Positions 7,934 to 16,693 of a stretch of 19,192 nucleotides of DNA are shown here, one piece after another. Made by a program: the position numbers and the translations under genes. Numbering within the stretch: position 1 is the stretch's first letter; every line of letters begins with the position of its first letter. Under the pieces are notes generated by a model that saw only the letters and a program-made list of their open reading frames with translations, ran no database searches and had not been told where the DNA came from. Origin of the DNA: Gracilaria caudata (lineage: Eukaryota > Rhodophyta > Florideophyceae > Gracilariales > Gracilariaceae); NCBI GenBank assembly GCA_030374735.1, contig JASCIV010000423.1, positions 1-19,192 on the forward strand. Direction: 5' to 3'.

Positions 7934-9133
7934 TCAACTTTCGATTAATACCTGCTGATCGCTCTGCAGCACCGCGCGGTTTTCCTCCAACTTTCCAAGC
8001 GCCTCGCGCAATCGCTCATCAACCCCCTCCTTCTGCACCTGCAACAGCGCTGCCCGATCGCGCACCAGCTCCACCTCGCGCTGCAGCTCGCCCACCTTCG
8101 CCTCCCTCTCACCCTCCACCTGCTCCGGCATCGCAATCAGCTTGCTATTCACCCGTCTTCTTGCCCTACACGCCCGCAACTCGTTTTGGTGCTTGTCGAT
8201 GATGCCGTTGCCCTTCTTGATTTCCCTGCAAGCCTTTTTTCGTTGCGCAGTCATCTTTTGCACGCGCTGTTTCAGCTGCTCAATTTCGGTGCCCTTCTTG
8301 CCCTGGCTCTCTGTAAAACTGTCCACCACCGCTCGAAGCTGTTCACATTCTGCGGCAGTCGCTCCATACCGCCAGTCACACAGCTCCAGCTCCTTGACTC
8401 GCTGCTGGCTACGCTCCACCATCTGCTGCAGATGTTTGAAGCGCTGAGAGTTGCGTTGGTGCTCGCGTATCGTGTCGTCATCGTCGCTCAACAAGCGCTG
8501 CACATGATCCGCGTGCGAGTTTGCTTCTTGCTGCCGCCAGTGCGTTTCCTCTACACTAGCCTCCAATTCCCCCTAACGTTGCGTGCTAGAGGTGACCCCC
8601 CTGGCCAACGTCACTATTGTGCTCACCAACAGCTGATTCGACGCATGGTGCATAACCAGCTCAACTTTCGTGATCACCGTGAAGGCTGCAATCTCCTCCA
8701 TACACAACAACGCCGTCTCCGGCACAGCCTCCTCTCTCATGCCCTTTCCCGGAGTATGAAACTCAACCTCCGCGGCCTCCACGCCCTAGGCCTCCACCTC
8801 GCGCTACGCGCTAAGCCCCAAATGCAGCTGCGCCACGTAAGCGACATCGCTCAGCACGCTTCTCAACAAGCGGACCAGATGCGCCACAAATTGCGCAAAG
8901 TTCACGCGCAGCGACAGCGCGGCGCGCAGCGCTGTGTACTTCGATGCGGCCTGGACGTGCCGTATCAGCAGCAGCTCGGCCGACAGATCGAATGGCGTGA
9001 GCGTGAGCGTGCCGTCGCGCTCACTCCATACCACGTTGGCCTTGGGCGACGTGCGCGACGGCGGCAACCCCGGCGCGGCGCGCCAAAGCACCACCAGAGG
9101 CAGCGTCTCGTCTAGCAGCGCGTCGGCAGCCAT
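7934..9133 (-). pseudogene. Globular-head plus long coiled-coil protein, three in-frame TAG codons
   Basis: A single minus-strand frame runs from ATG at 9133 (MAADALLDETL) to TGA at 7934, about 400 codons, interrupted by TAG at 8804-8806, 8786-8788 and 8573-8575. The first 110 residues look like a compact domain (ANVVWSERDGTLTLTPF, YTALRAALSLRVNFAQFVAHL). The rest is charged and heptad-like, for example QQRVKELELCDWRYG, EQLRAVVDSFTES and ELQREVELVRDRAALLQVQ, typical of a long coiled coil. All three TAGs fall where Gln would fit (CAG to TAG). The plan of a small beta-rich head followed by a coiled coil, and ALSLRVNFAQFVAHLVRLL, faintly recall the SAS-6/XRCC4 superfamily, but this is a weak guess. 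A decayed partial copy of the coiled-coil part lies at 10085-10370. A long antisense ORF (8186-9115) is a shadow. Confidence 0.55.
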
Positions 9134-9390
9134 CGCCGCGCCTTCCGCCACCGCTCGCCGCCGTCACCCCCACATTTGGTTTCGGACTGCTTCGACACGA
9201 CCAGTGGGTGCAGTTTCGCGCCAAAAACGGCTTGGACTGGTGACGCAATGCGACGTGGCCACGCGCGGCGGCGTGCTCTCCCTTTGCGTCAGAGGCGTAC
9301 TACGCGTGCGCCGTTGCATTCTACCTCCATGGTGCTCTCTCCGGTGCGCTCCATCCGCCTCGTCGCCTCTCCCCCCACCATGCCGTCGCC

Positions 9391-10144
9391 ATGTCTGACG
9401 CCGTGCTGATCGACGTGCACCGTCCGCTCACGCAGTACGCCTCGACGGCTCCGCCCCCGCCCCCGCCGCGCGCACATCCTTTCCGACAACATGCGCTCTG
9501 GGCCGCTGCGTTGTTCTTTGCCGCGTACTTGGCGCTAGTGTTGTTCCTGTTTCAACCAAACGATGCGTTTCGCCACTTTCTGGTGGGGCCAGGGCGAATG
9601 CGTTGTTCTGGCTGCCGTATTTACTGTGCTTGATAGTCTTGATGCTGTTTCTGGTTCCATGCGGGCCGTCGCCGAAGCGCGCGCAGCTGGACGCAGTGAT
9701 AACGACTCCGACCGACTGCCGTTTGGTGCTGTTGGTGCCCTATGAACATCGAATCTGGTCGATATATGGCTGACCAATGACCGAAAGAAGGCCTTATTCG
9801 CCGAAAATATGTGAGAACGTGTAACTCGTGTACAGAAACACATTTGTTCTTGGACTTCGGCCATGTTTTCGCCATATTTCGGCCATATTCTGTCCATATG
9901 AACTGGAAGAGAACTTGTTTAGGTACACGAGTTACACGTTTTCACAAATTTTCGGCGAATAAGGCCTTCGTTCCGCTAATTTTCAGCCATATATCGGCCA
10001 GATTCGATGTTCATAGGGGTGTTGCTGGAATGGGCCACTTGTCTGGCGATTGTGGTGATCACGCTCTTTGCTGTGTATGACCACCTGCGCACTCAGCGTT
10101 TGCACGCACTGTTTCTGCTGCTCTATCCCCGGCATTTTTCTTAA
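9391..10144 (+). pseudogene. Multi-helix membrane protein, frameshifted and split by a MITE
   Basis: The family was not recognised. From ATG at 9391 the frame encodes a short cytosolic-like N-terminus with a proline run (APPPPPPRAH), then a hydrophobic helix (ALWAAALFFAAYLALVLFLF) and FRHFLVG. Near 9585 the coding signal moves to the next frame (ARANALFWLPYLLCLIVLML), a second helix, followed by a loop with PSPKRAQLD. The 281-bp element at 9738-10018 then cuts the frame after LVLLV. Deleting it and one GTG copy joins this to LLEWATCLAIVVITLFAVYD, giving an uninterrupted third helix. After about 10085 the frame is antisense to the duplicated coiled-coil fragment, so the true 3' end is probably lost and the stop at 10142-10144 is fortuitous. 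It is divergent from the coiled-coil gene, with about 255 bp between their starts. Confidence 0.5.
9738..10018. mobile_element. MITE-like 281-bp element with 96-bp terminal inverted repeats
   Basis: The left arm 9738-9833 begins CCCTATGAACATCGAATCTGG. The right arm 9923-10018 is its inverted counterpart with scattered mismatches, mostly in the middle. The arms enclose an 89-base spacer with several CCATAT and CGGCCAT motifs. The element is flanked by GTG on both sides (9735-9737 and 10019-10021). Removing the element and one GTG restores a membrane-protein reading frame, which supports a recent, discrete insertion. There is no coding capacity, so mobility would depend on a transposase supplied elsewhere. 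The 3-bp duplication does not by itself identify the superfamily. Confidence 0.85.
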
Positions 10145-10370
10145 TCTCACTCTCTAGCAAACTGTCAACCACCGCTCGAAGCTGCTTGTATTCCGCACCT
10201 CTCAGACCGTATGGCTCTTTAGAGGGCGCCAACCTCTTCACTTGGTGATCGCTACGTTCCAGTAAGTTGTTTTAGCTCCTCACAGCGCTGCCACTGACGT
10301 TGCTGTCCGCGCAGCCTGTTCTCAACGTCACTTAAAAAGCACCGCACATGATCTGAAATGCCTTTTGTAC
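10085..10370 (-). pseudogene. Decayed partial duplicate of the coiled-coil gene
   Basis: The minus strand encodes SDHVRCFLSD, then in other frames KRLAPSKEPYGLRGAEYKQL, RAVVDSLLESE and IEQQKQCVQTLSAQV. These match in order ADHVQRLLSD, KELELCDWRYGATAAECEQL, RAVVDSFTESQ and IEQLKQRVQKMTAQ of the protein at 7934-9133. The nucleotides agree as well: 10159-10184 matches 8316-8341 at 25 of 26 positions. At least two frameshifts and in-frame stops are present, and only the central coiled-coil part is represented. It ends against the membrane-protein fragment, so a rearrangement junction lies near 10085. Confidence 0.75.
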
Positions 10371-11903
10371 CTGCTGCGCGTGTCCTTTTATACTATCCCA
10401 CGATTGTTTCCGCAAACGAACCTGGGGCGGCGGAAAAATTTCTGGCAATCACCTTGGGTTTGTTGTTTCTCTTCCTATGAGGCTGCTCACTTTGGTAGAT
10501 CGTGTATCTTAACATGGGTCCCCACCCCAGGATTGATGTAACATGTCCTGGGCAAGGACATGTTACATCAATGATCAAGTTCCACGTCGCCACGCGTGGC
10601 ACTGAAGAGTCTCTCAACGCCATGCAGATCTCGAACTGCTTGATCTCAACCCCTTCGAAGCTCCCCGACACCGCAAGTTCGCCTCACGGAGAAGCGCAAC
10701 GTTCCTGGGCACACCGCACTTCAACAAAAAGTCTCCGCACTGGAGCCCAGTTTCGTCAACCTGGGGGTGAGTACGGAGGAAAACAGCCTAATTGTACGCA
10801 TTCGCAGTGTTTCACGTGTTGAGACGGCTACTATAAGTGCTGTGATTCTTCGACAACCGCATCATGCCATCACAGCCTGTCTGCGAGATCCCGTCGCAGT
10901 CCGGCATTGAGAGACGTTGTGGTTCATGGTATTCTCAAAACGTTTAGGAGGCCTCCGTATCAGAAAAGCCATGAAGCCCGATAGGTACTTTGATACTTGG
11001 AAGCAACCGCCCGGCCGTTGATATTTATTTCCCGCAATACTTACGAGAGGTTCATCAGAATGATCTCGAACTTCTTGATCCACCGTTTCTACATATGGAG
11101 CGGTTCTGGTTGTACCTATTCTCTGTATAAGCTGCACGAAGCACCCGAAGTAAATTTTACAATGAAGCGGACCATCATGTCATCAGAACAGTATGAACGA
11201 AGTAGGTTGCAACCGTTATTCTGTACTGTGCGTGAAGGATCGATTTGAATCTTAACAGTGATAATTTGAAGCCTGGAATCCTTTACACGTACCTGCTTGA
11301 ACATACTCCCACCTTTGAGCCTCAAAGTACAGGTAAGCTCTGGAACCATGCCTCTGTTCATAACATTAGGCGCAAAAGCTTTGCACTTAATGATTAGCGC
11401 GCGTCACTGTAGTCGCGAATCTCAGTCTATCTCGTATCAAACCCGTATATGAGTCAACTGTTCTCATTCGACATGAACTGGGACTCAGCACACATTGCAA
11501 TATTAGGTATGGCTAAGTATATTCAAACGAGAATCACCTGCAAATGGGAAGCTCACGTAAGCGCAATCAACCTCATTCTTGTCTTTGCAAATGAAAGTGT
11601 GATTGACGGGAAGAAGAACAGGGTGTATGACATGTACGTCACACAATCAAATCAAGAACGACTTTGATGACGGGAGCGATTACTGACTCTCTTTCGTATG
11701 CGTCCGCGAAAACCACCGCGAGATCGTGACACTTCACGGAACCGTGGAACGTTTGGGTCGTTGTTTTCGTCATTGCCAGGTCTTTGTGCGGTATGCACGC
11801 CTGGACTGGAACGTGGCATAACTCGAAATGACACAGTTCGAGAAGTCTGGCATGCATTATCTCCCAGGGAAGGAGCATTACTTTCATGATTCAGGTCGGT
11901 TTG
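10371..11903. other. Non-coding or strongly decayed region with hairpin and short repeats
   Basis: No gene is supported. The stretch holds a perfect hairpin (10532-10572), a 12-base palindrome GCCACGCGTGGC (10589-10600), and a near-repeat, GATCTCGAACTGCTTGATC at 10627-10645 against GATCTCGAACTTCTTGATC at 11062-11080. Minus-strand ORFs at 11116-11361 and 10862-11137 are adjacent in different frames and could be remnants of one gene, but they show no recognisable domain. ORFs at 11449-11667 and 11639-11887 also look like chance ORFs. Confidence 0.45.
10532..10572. repeat. Perfect 18-bp inverted repeat with 5-base loop
   Basis: The arms ATTGATGTAACATGTCCT (10532-10549) and AGGACATGTTACATCAAT (10555-10572) are exact reverse complements, separated by GGGCA. 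The structure would form a very stable stem in DNA or RNA. There is no T-run after it, so it does not look like a bacterial-type terminator. It could be a fold-back footprint of a small element, a regulatory site or a small-RNA precursor; none of these can be decided from this sequence. Confidence 0.9.
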
Positions 11904-12608
11904 TCATTCTGTCCTCATCGCAGTAGGAGCGGGGCCGGGATGAATATCGTCTATATCCTCAATGGCCGAGTTCCTGTCTTCAATTGCAGGTTCAGGGGCA
12001 ACGACTTGCGAGACATTCAACTGCGACTGCGCATTACAATCCACTGACGGTTCAATTTCGGTTTCAGAAGGCTGATTTCTCTCCGGTACATCCTGGTGGA
12101 CGCTGGGATCGGTGTGAGTCTCTTGAACGCTACCAAAAACTGCTGTACTGCGGTACTTTTGATCGCGACGAAGGCTTTCTTGAATTAACATATTCACAGC
12201 CCATTGTCCTTCAGCTTTTCTTAGGATTCTGTAGTGTCTTTTCATTCGAGAGCGAAGTTCGACGACAACTGAAGGATGGTCTCGGATCAAAGTTCGGTAC
12301 GTAAGGGCTCCGTCGTCAGGAATGGCGCGAGTGAAGTAGATGTACTCCCTGATACTGCTCGTAGCCGATTATATGAACTCCTCTGATATGGGATGCTGAG
12401 GATCATACTCACGACCCTTATACGCTGACACCTTTCGGCTGAAAATCTCACGCATGCGACGCTCCGATCCTCTGCCCTCCGCACCGTGCTTGTCCCGCCG
12501 ACGCGACTCTACACGGGTTGTAATTGATAAGATTCGTTCTTCTGAAGGTAAGACGTCTGAATTTCTGCTTTGTTCATTTGAACGACTTGACTGACCCTGT
12601 GGAAACAT
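11904..12608 (-). pseudogene. Basic protein of unknown function, possible second transposon gene, one in-frame stop
   Basis: A minus-strand frame starts with ATG at 12608 (MFPQGQSSRSNEQSR), contains a very basic segment (TTRVESRRRDKHGAEGRG, RRMREIFSRKVSAYKGREY), is cut by TAA at 12369-12371, and continues in the same frame with YIYFTRAIPDDGALTYR, SRMKRHYRILRKAEGQWAV and an acidic tail (EDIDDIHPGPAPT) to 11904. CACTA-type elements commonly encode a second, DNA-binding protein besides the transposase. The basic part and the position next to the divergent transposase would suit that role, but there is no sequence match to support it, and it may equally be captured DNA. The TAA makes this copy non-functional as it stands. 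Confidence 0.4.
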
Positions 12609-12935
12609 TTGACGAGATAATATCCAACACACTGGACCACAAAGCAACTCCGAAAGGATGGGACAACAAAATGCAGTTACGAATCAAAGAACTTTCGTGG
12701 AGAGTGACGAGAATGAGTCACAAACGGCGCACGGGCCGGAACGGGGTGGGATGCGCATGTCGATTGGTATTTATACGAATTTGTGGCATACAGTTTCGTT
12801 TCGTTGAAGGCGGGAATACTCAACTTTTCGTCGGCATGGTCGTGTCGTATTCAGAAGTGCCTTCTCTTGCGCTACACTTGCACCGAGGTTTCCTTGAAAC
12901 GTGACCAAGATTGAAGGACATTCGCGGCCATTTGT
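12609..12935. other. Divergent spacer upstream of the transposase
   Basis: This roughly 330-base gap lies between the starts of the minus-strand basic-protein ORF and the plus-strand transposase. It contains only short overlapping ORFs. It would be the natural place for a shared, divergent promoter; no specific element is recognised. Confidence 0.4.
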
Positions 12936-15900
12936 ATGGCACCCAGAAAGCGATTCCGGCAAAATCCGGGTTCAATGGCCAGGGAAGGGTACGTGGCCAC
13001 ATCCAACCGTATTACAAACGATGTCGAACACGACAGTTGTTCTCAAAGCGAATCAGTTGGGAGTGCTCCGGAATCATTGAAGCATGCGATGGAGGAACAT
13101 AGGGGTGCAAAGAGGCCATTTCGTGAAAATCTAAGGAAGGACAAGAGAAGGGTAGAAATTTCAAATCAGCAGCCTTCCCAACTAGATGATGATCGAGTCT
13201 GAGTCGGTGTGGAGCAGGCCCCTTCTACTGCAGTCCCTTCCTCCAGAGAACGTAATTGTCCCTATATAGTTGATGTTGAAGAAGACAGGGGTCGTGGGCT
13301 CGACGGCATTGATGACCAGCAGCGTAGCTTACTAATCGATACTCATGGATTTATTCAGGAAGGTTTGCGTCATACCGCGGCAAGCTCTCACGCTTAGCTG
13401 CATCCAGTAATGCAGAGCAAGATGTCATCGCTGATATGAACGAGGTGACTCATCAAGAAGAAGAGTTGGGGTCCCTGGTTGCCGATATGAGAGATGTTGA
13501 ATCTGAATCGTCACGAGGTGGAAGCCAATATTTTGAGATGGTTGCTGTAAATGTCCTTATTAACGGAGATTCTTTGCAACTGAATAATATTCCAGCTCCA
13601 TCGCAGGGAATCGCTGATGATATTAAGAAAATCGGAACACAGCGTTTGCTAAAGGTTCTGGCCATAATTGCATACGGTGGACTTTCTGAAAACCAAGCTC
13701 GGCGGCTGTTGAAGAAAGAAGTAGTGAAATCTAGGTTCAGTTACGACTCCATCATCAACTACGTGCGAAGTCGATCTAGAGTTCGACGACGATTCGGTGT
13801 CATGTGCAGAGAGGAACATGCCCCATATTTTGAAAAGCTCGTCGGAAACGTCCAATGTCCTAGCACCAGATGCAACCTTCCGTTAACAATTCATCGAAAG
13901 TACTGGTACAGACTGGTTTCAGAGCAAATCTCGGCGTTGTGCAAAGAGCCAAATTCTTTTCGAGAATTGTTGGACGGATGCACAAGAGCATTTAATGCTG
14001 CCGCGCTCACGGAAAGCAACAACATTTCAGTTCTCGAGGACTTCTACCACGGCACTTACTTTCTCGATCAACATTGAGAAAGATTGCGTACATGGAGAGA
14101 AGATCAGGAGTTGTTTGTCTTCCTGTCATTTTCATCAGATGGCGTTGAGGTGCTAAAAGGACGAAAAGTGAAGAAGTCGTTATGGCCTGTTATGTTCACC
14201 ATTTTGAACTATAGTCCAGAAAGCCGCTTCAAAGCCTCAAATGTTATCTTGTCTTCATTCGTCCCAGGATCACATGACTCAGAGCTCTTTGATACGTTTT
14301 TGTTTCCTCTCATCGAGGATCTGCGCAATCTAGAAAAAAGAATACGTGTGCGTTGCAATGATGACAAATTGCGAACCGTTCACGGGTATCTTCTCTTCCT
14401 CATGGCAGACTGGCCTGCAGCAAGTATGCTGCTCGGAGTTAAAGGCCGTAATGCTGAACTTCCCTGCAAAAAGTGCCATAAGAAAGCACGAAGGGTAATT
14501 GGAGGCGGAAATCATTTGTGGTTGGTACCGGAGCCCACAAGCTCGATACGGACTGGTGTGAGCGACGGAAGGAGACAGCCTGAGCTCTACATCAGAAGGG
14601 AATGCCTTCGGAGGCGTAGTGCGCAAGAGAAAGCACGAACGTGGACCAGATTAGAGAAATCAGTAACTCGAGCAGAACGGGATTTCATAATGAACAGTAC
14701 GGGGATCAAGCGCCGTCCATTGCTGGGAAAACTCCATCTCGATATCGTGAGATGTGCCCCCTACGATCCGATGCACCAATGGCTTTTAGGTTGGGTCAAA
14801 CATCTAATCGTCCTGACTATTGGCACACATCCAAAATGCGATCCATCAAAGTACAGTTTTGTACTGGAGCACGACGTTTTAGAGTCTATCAATAGCGCTC
14901 TTTCACTAGGGTACAAAGGAATTCCCGCGTTCTGGGGGCGGCCGCCAGAGTCATTCAAACATTTCGGTGGATTCAAATCTGAAGACTTTCTGAACTTGGC
15001 CATGTTTTATGGCCCATATTTGTTTAACTGCAGCTCCGTTGACGAGAGGCTCACAAAGTTGTGGAGCAAGAGTTCAAAGATCACTTTCATTCTGTTTGAC
15101 ACGAGTCCTCGTGTATGCGACATTGCACGACTGGAGTCGCTTGTGGTGCGGCTTCATTTGGAGTTTGTGGAGTTATTCTTTGACGGAGGTTCTTCTGCTT
15201 TCTGTTTGACCCCCACGACGCATTCCATTCTTCACTTTCCTGAAAGTTTGCAGGAATGTGGGCCTTTGCGCAATGTATCACAGTTCATTGCTGAGCGTAT
15301 CGCCGGTACCCTGAAAGACATCCGCAAATCGACCCAAAGGCCAGAAGCAAACCTATTTCACAGAACACACACGCTCTTCTCCCTGCAGTTACTTGGGGGT
15401 GGACTTGGCCTACTATACAATGACGAAGACCTTAGGGGCACTACGCCATCAATACAGATCTCTGCAGACTCGGAGCTCTCTCCGATCCCATAGCTTCGAG
15501 CCTGACCAACAGTACAACGAAAGCGTTTTGGTGGGTATCACATTTTCACGGAAGAAGCAAGAACGACTGTCAAAATCATGGGAAGGCCGCGGAGCGTAGC
15601 GGGAACCGAGCGTATGCAACAAGTGAAAAATTATGTCGCGATGATGGTTCCGATCACCTCGCATGATATTCAGATAATTCAGCTGTACTTGGTACCTGCG
15701 GTGGCAATATCAACAAAGCATGCTTGTCTCAAAGTGGAGACTCGTGCTCACTTTGTGCATCGTGGGCGACAGGATCTGCACAGAGCTCGTCAACGATGTT
15801 GGATTGCGGCGCATATCGACACGCCAGGTAAAGAGGACTCTCGTGGTTCTACACAGGCGCTGTTCGACGTGTACTATGGCGTCTTCGATGAGCTCTTGGA

Positions 15901-16039
15901 GGTTACTGTCTCTTTTCGCACGCCAGGGGAACAAATCACACACTCCAAGGAATACAAACTATTGCGAGTGAACTGGATGTATGGACTCTTGTGCGACCGC
16001 GTTACAGGACAATGGTATACCAGACAGACAGGTGCGTAG
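12936..16039 (+). pseudogene. Tnp2-type (CACTA/EnSpm-like) DDE transposase, broken
   Basis: Tnp2 transposases cut and paste CACTA-like DNA transposons. From ATG at 12936 (MAPRKRFRQNPG) a basic, low-complexity N-terminus leads into the family core, read mostly in one frame from 13436 to 15493. Blocks in order: RKYWYRLVSEQISALCKEP; LSFSSDGVEV (the conserved DG); WPVMFTILNYSPESRFKASN; VPGSHDSELFDTFLFPLIED; YLLFLMADWPAASMLLGVKG; a C-x2-C (PCKKCHKK); GIKRRPLLGKL; APYDPMHQWLLGWVKHLI; and FIAERIAGTLKDIRKST with a candidate catalytic Glu. Lesions: TGA at 13200-13202, a frame change near 13350-13397, TGA at 14075-14077 (DQH before ERLRTW), TAG at 15491-15493, and open reading in a second frame over 15393-15599 before the first frame resumes to 16039. 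Family assignment is strong; the exact clade is not settled, since Tnp2-like genes also occur in relatives of CACTA such as fungal Plavaka elements. Confidence 0.85.
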
Positions 16040-16464
16040 CGCAGGAGTAGCCTTCAGGATTGGAGGAAAACAATAGAAGACACCACATGCATCAAAAGAA
16101 TTGTAGGCTACCTCGACTTCAACGGCCGCCGAACATTTCTCGATCCACTCGGTGATCGAATTTGTGATGATACCGGAAGAGAATGGCGAGTGCGGGGGTT
16201 TGTAGGCGACAGTGATTCTTGATGTGAAGCAGGATGCAGCTGGGATGTCGACTGACGTGAACCGGATTTTTGAGGTAACGCGACGTGACAAGCCACGGTA
16301 TACGTAATAACATACGTGCTAGTGCAAATAATAGAAAATTTCTAGATTTCATTTCATGATACAAGGGCTCCAAAAAGCACCATTCGACCCAGAATATTCA
16401 ATACCAAAACTTCCACGTGTAGCTAGAGATACCCTACTGTGGTGCATTGACATGGACAGCCCCT
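16040..16464. other. Non-coding right flank of the transposase
   Basis: No gene is seen. Short minus-strand ORFs between 15959 and 16373 overlap one another in different frames and have no recognisable domain. A TAGTG at 16318-16322 is the only trace of a CACTA-like end, but it does not coincide with the mapped junction. Confidence 0.45.
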
Positions 16465-16688
16465 GGATATCCAATGCACATATTGTCGCGTGTCATTGGT
16501 CTATGGTTAGGATGTCCACTGGCTACGTCCCGCGCATCTCGCGTGCATCTTTTAGGGACATCTTTTGCATAGTTTTGGGACATCCAATGCGCATCTTGCA
16601 GTTGTCAAAGCTCGCCTGTCATTGGCCTGTACACGCAAAAAAAACGGACATCGAGGGGATATCCAAGGCTTAACCAACTGTCTCTCTG
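16465..16688. repeat. Right terminal and subterminal repeat region with clustered GGAYRTCC motifs
   Basis: Within 200 bases the motif GGATATCC or a close form appears six times: 16465-16472 GGATATCC, 16510-16517 GGATGTCC, 16555-16562 GGGACATC, 16578-16585 GGACATCC, 16646-16652 GGACATC and 16657-16664 GGATATCC. Two of them begin longer direct repeats (GGAYATCCAATGC, each followed some 25-45 bases later by TGTCATTGG). The region ends CTCTG at 16684-16688, the mirror of CAGAG at the left end. Clusters like this are where CACTA-type elements bind their own proteins; that function is inferred. Confidence 0.75.
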
Positions 16689-16693
16689 GGGTT
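16689..16693. repeat. Target-site duplication GGGTT, right copy
   Basis: This is the second copy of the 5-bp repeat flanking the 14.8-kb block. On the minus strand it supplies the bases of Asn-Pro in FLNP, after which the gypsy frame is lost until 1861. The base before it is also G (16688), so the exact boundary is uncertain by one or two bases. Confidence 0.8.

Larger units (their letters stand above)
1867..16688. mobile_element. 14.8-kb Tnp2-type DNA transposon carrying captured host genes, inserted in gypsy RT
   Basis: Direct evidence for a single insertion: a GGGTT direct repeat flanks the block; the flanking gypsy frame becomes continuous on removal; and the ends are inverted relative to each other. 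Both termini read CAGAG inward. The left stretch 1877-1909 matches the reverse complement of 16657-16689 at 23 of 33 positions without gaps. An 18-mer at 1892-1909 matches the reverse complement of 16578-16595 at 15 of 18. A Tnp2-like transposase (12936-16039) lies near the right end, as expected for a CACTA-like element. The rest is mainly host-type genes: cyclin, PPWD1, coiled-coil and membrane proteins. CACTA elements are known to capture gene fragments. What is unusual is the near-complete, intron-containing cargo, the termini lacking CACTA and the 5-bp duplication. The transposase and most cargo are broken, so the copy is probably immobile. Confidence 0.82.

Noticed and set aside
7228..8202. 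Long overlapping ORFs on both strands (7228-7845 minus, 7524-7919 plus, 7648-8202 plus)
   Set aside because: The GC-rich sequence has few stops; none of the products has a recognisable domain, and one runs antisense into the coiled-coil gene.
8186..9115. Plus-strand 309-residue ORF
   Set aside because: It is antisense to the coiled-coil gene; its composition (Leu/Arg/His/Gln-rich, no domain) is what the complement of a coiled coil gives.
2375..15493. Reassignment of stop codons in this organism's genetic code
   Set aside because: All three stop codons interrupt genes, at positions where the families expect Tyr, Arg, Gln or hydrophobic residues. No single reassignment fits, and frameshifts and a lost splice site accompany them.
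16318..16322. TAGTG as the right end of a classical CACTA element
   Set aside because: The gypsy homology resumes only at 16689, no matching CACTA start with an inverted partner was found on the left, and the subterminal repeats lie outside this point.
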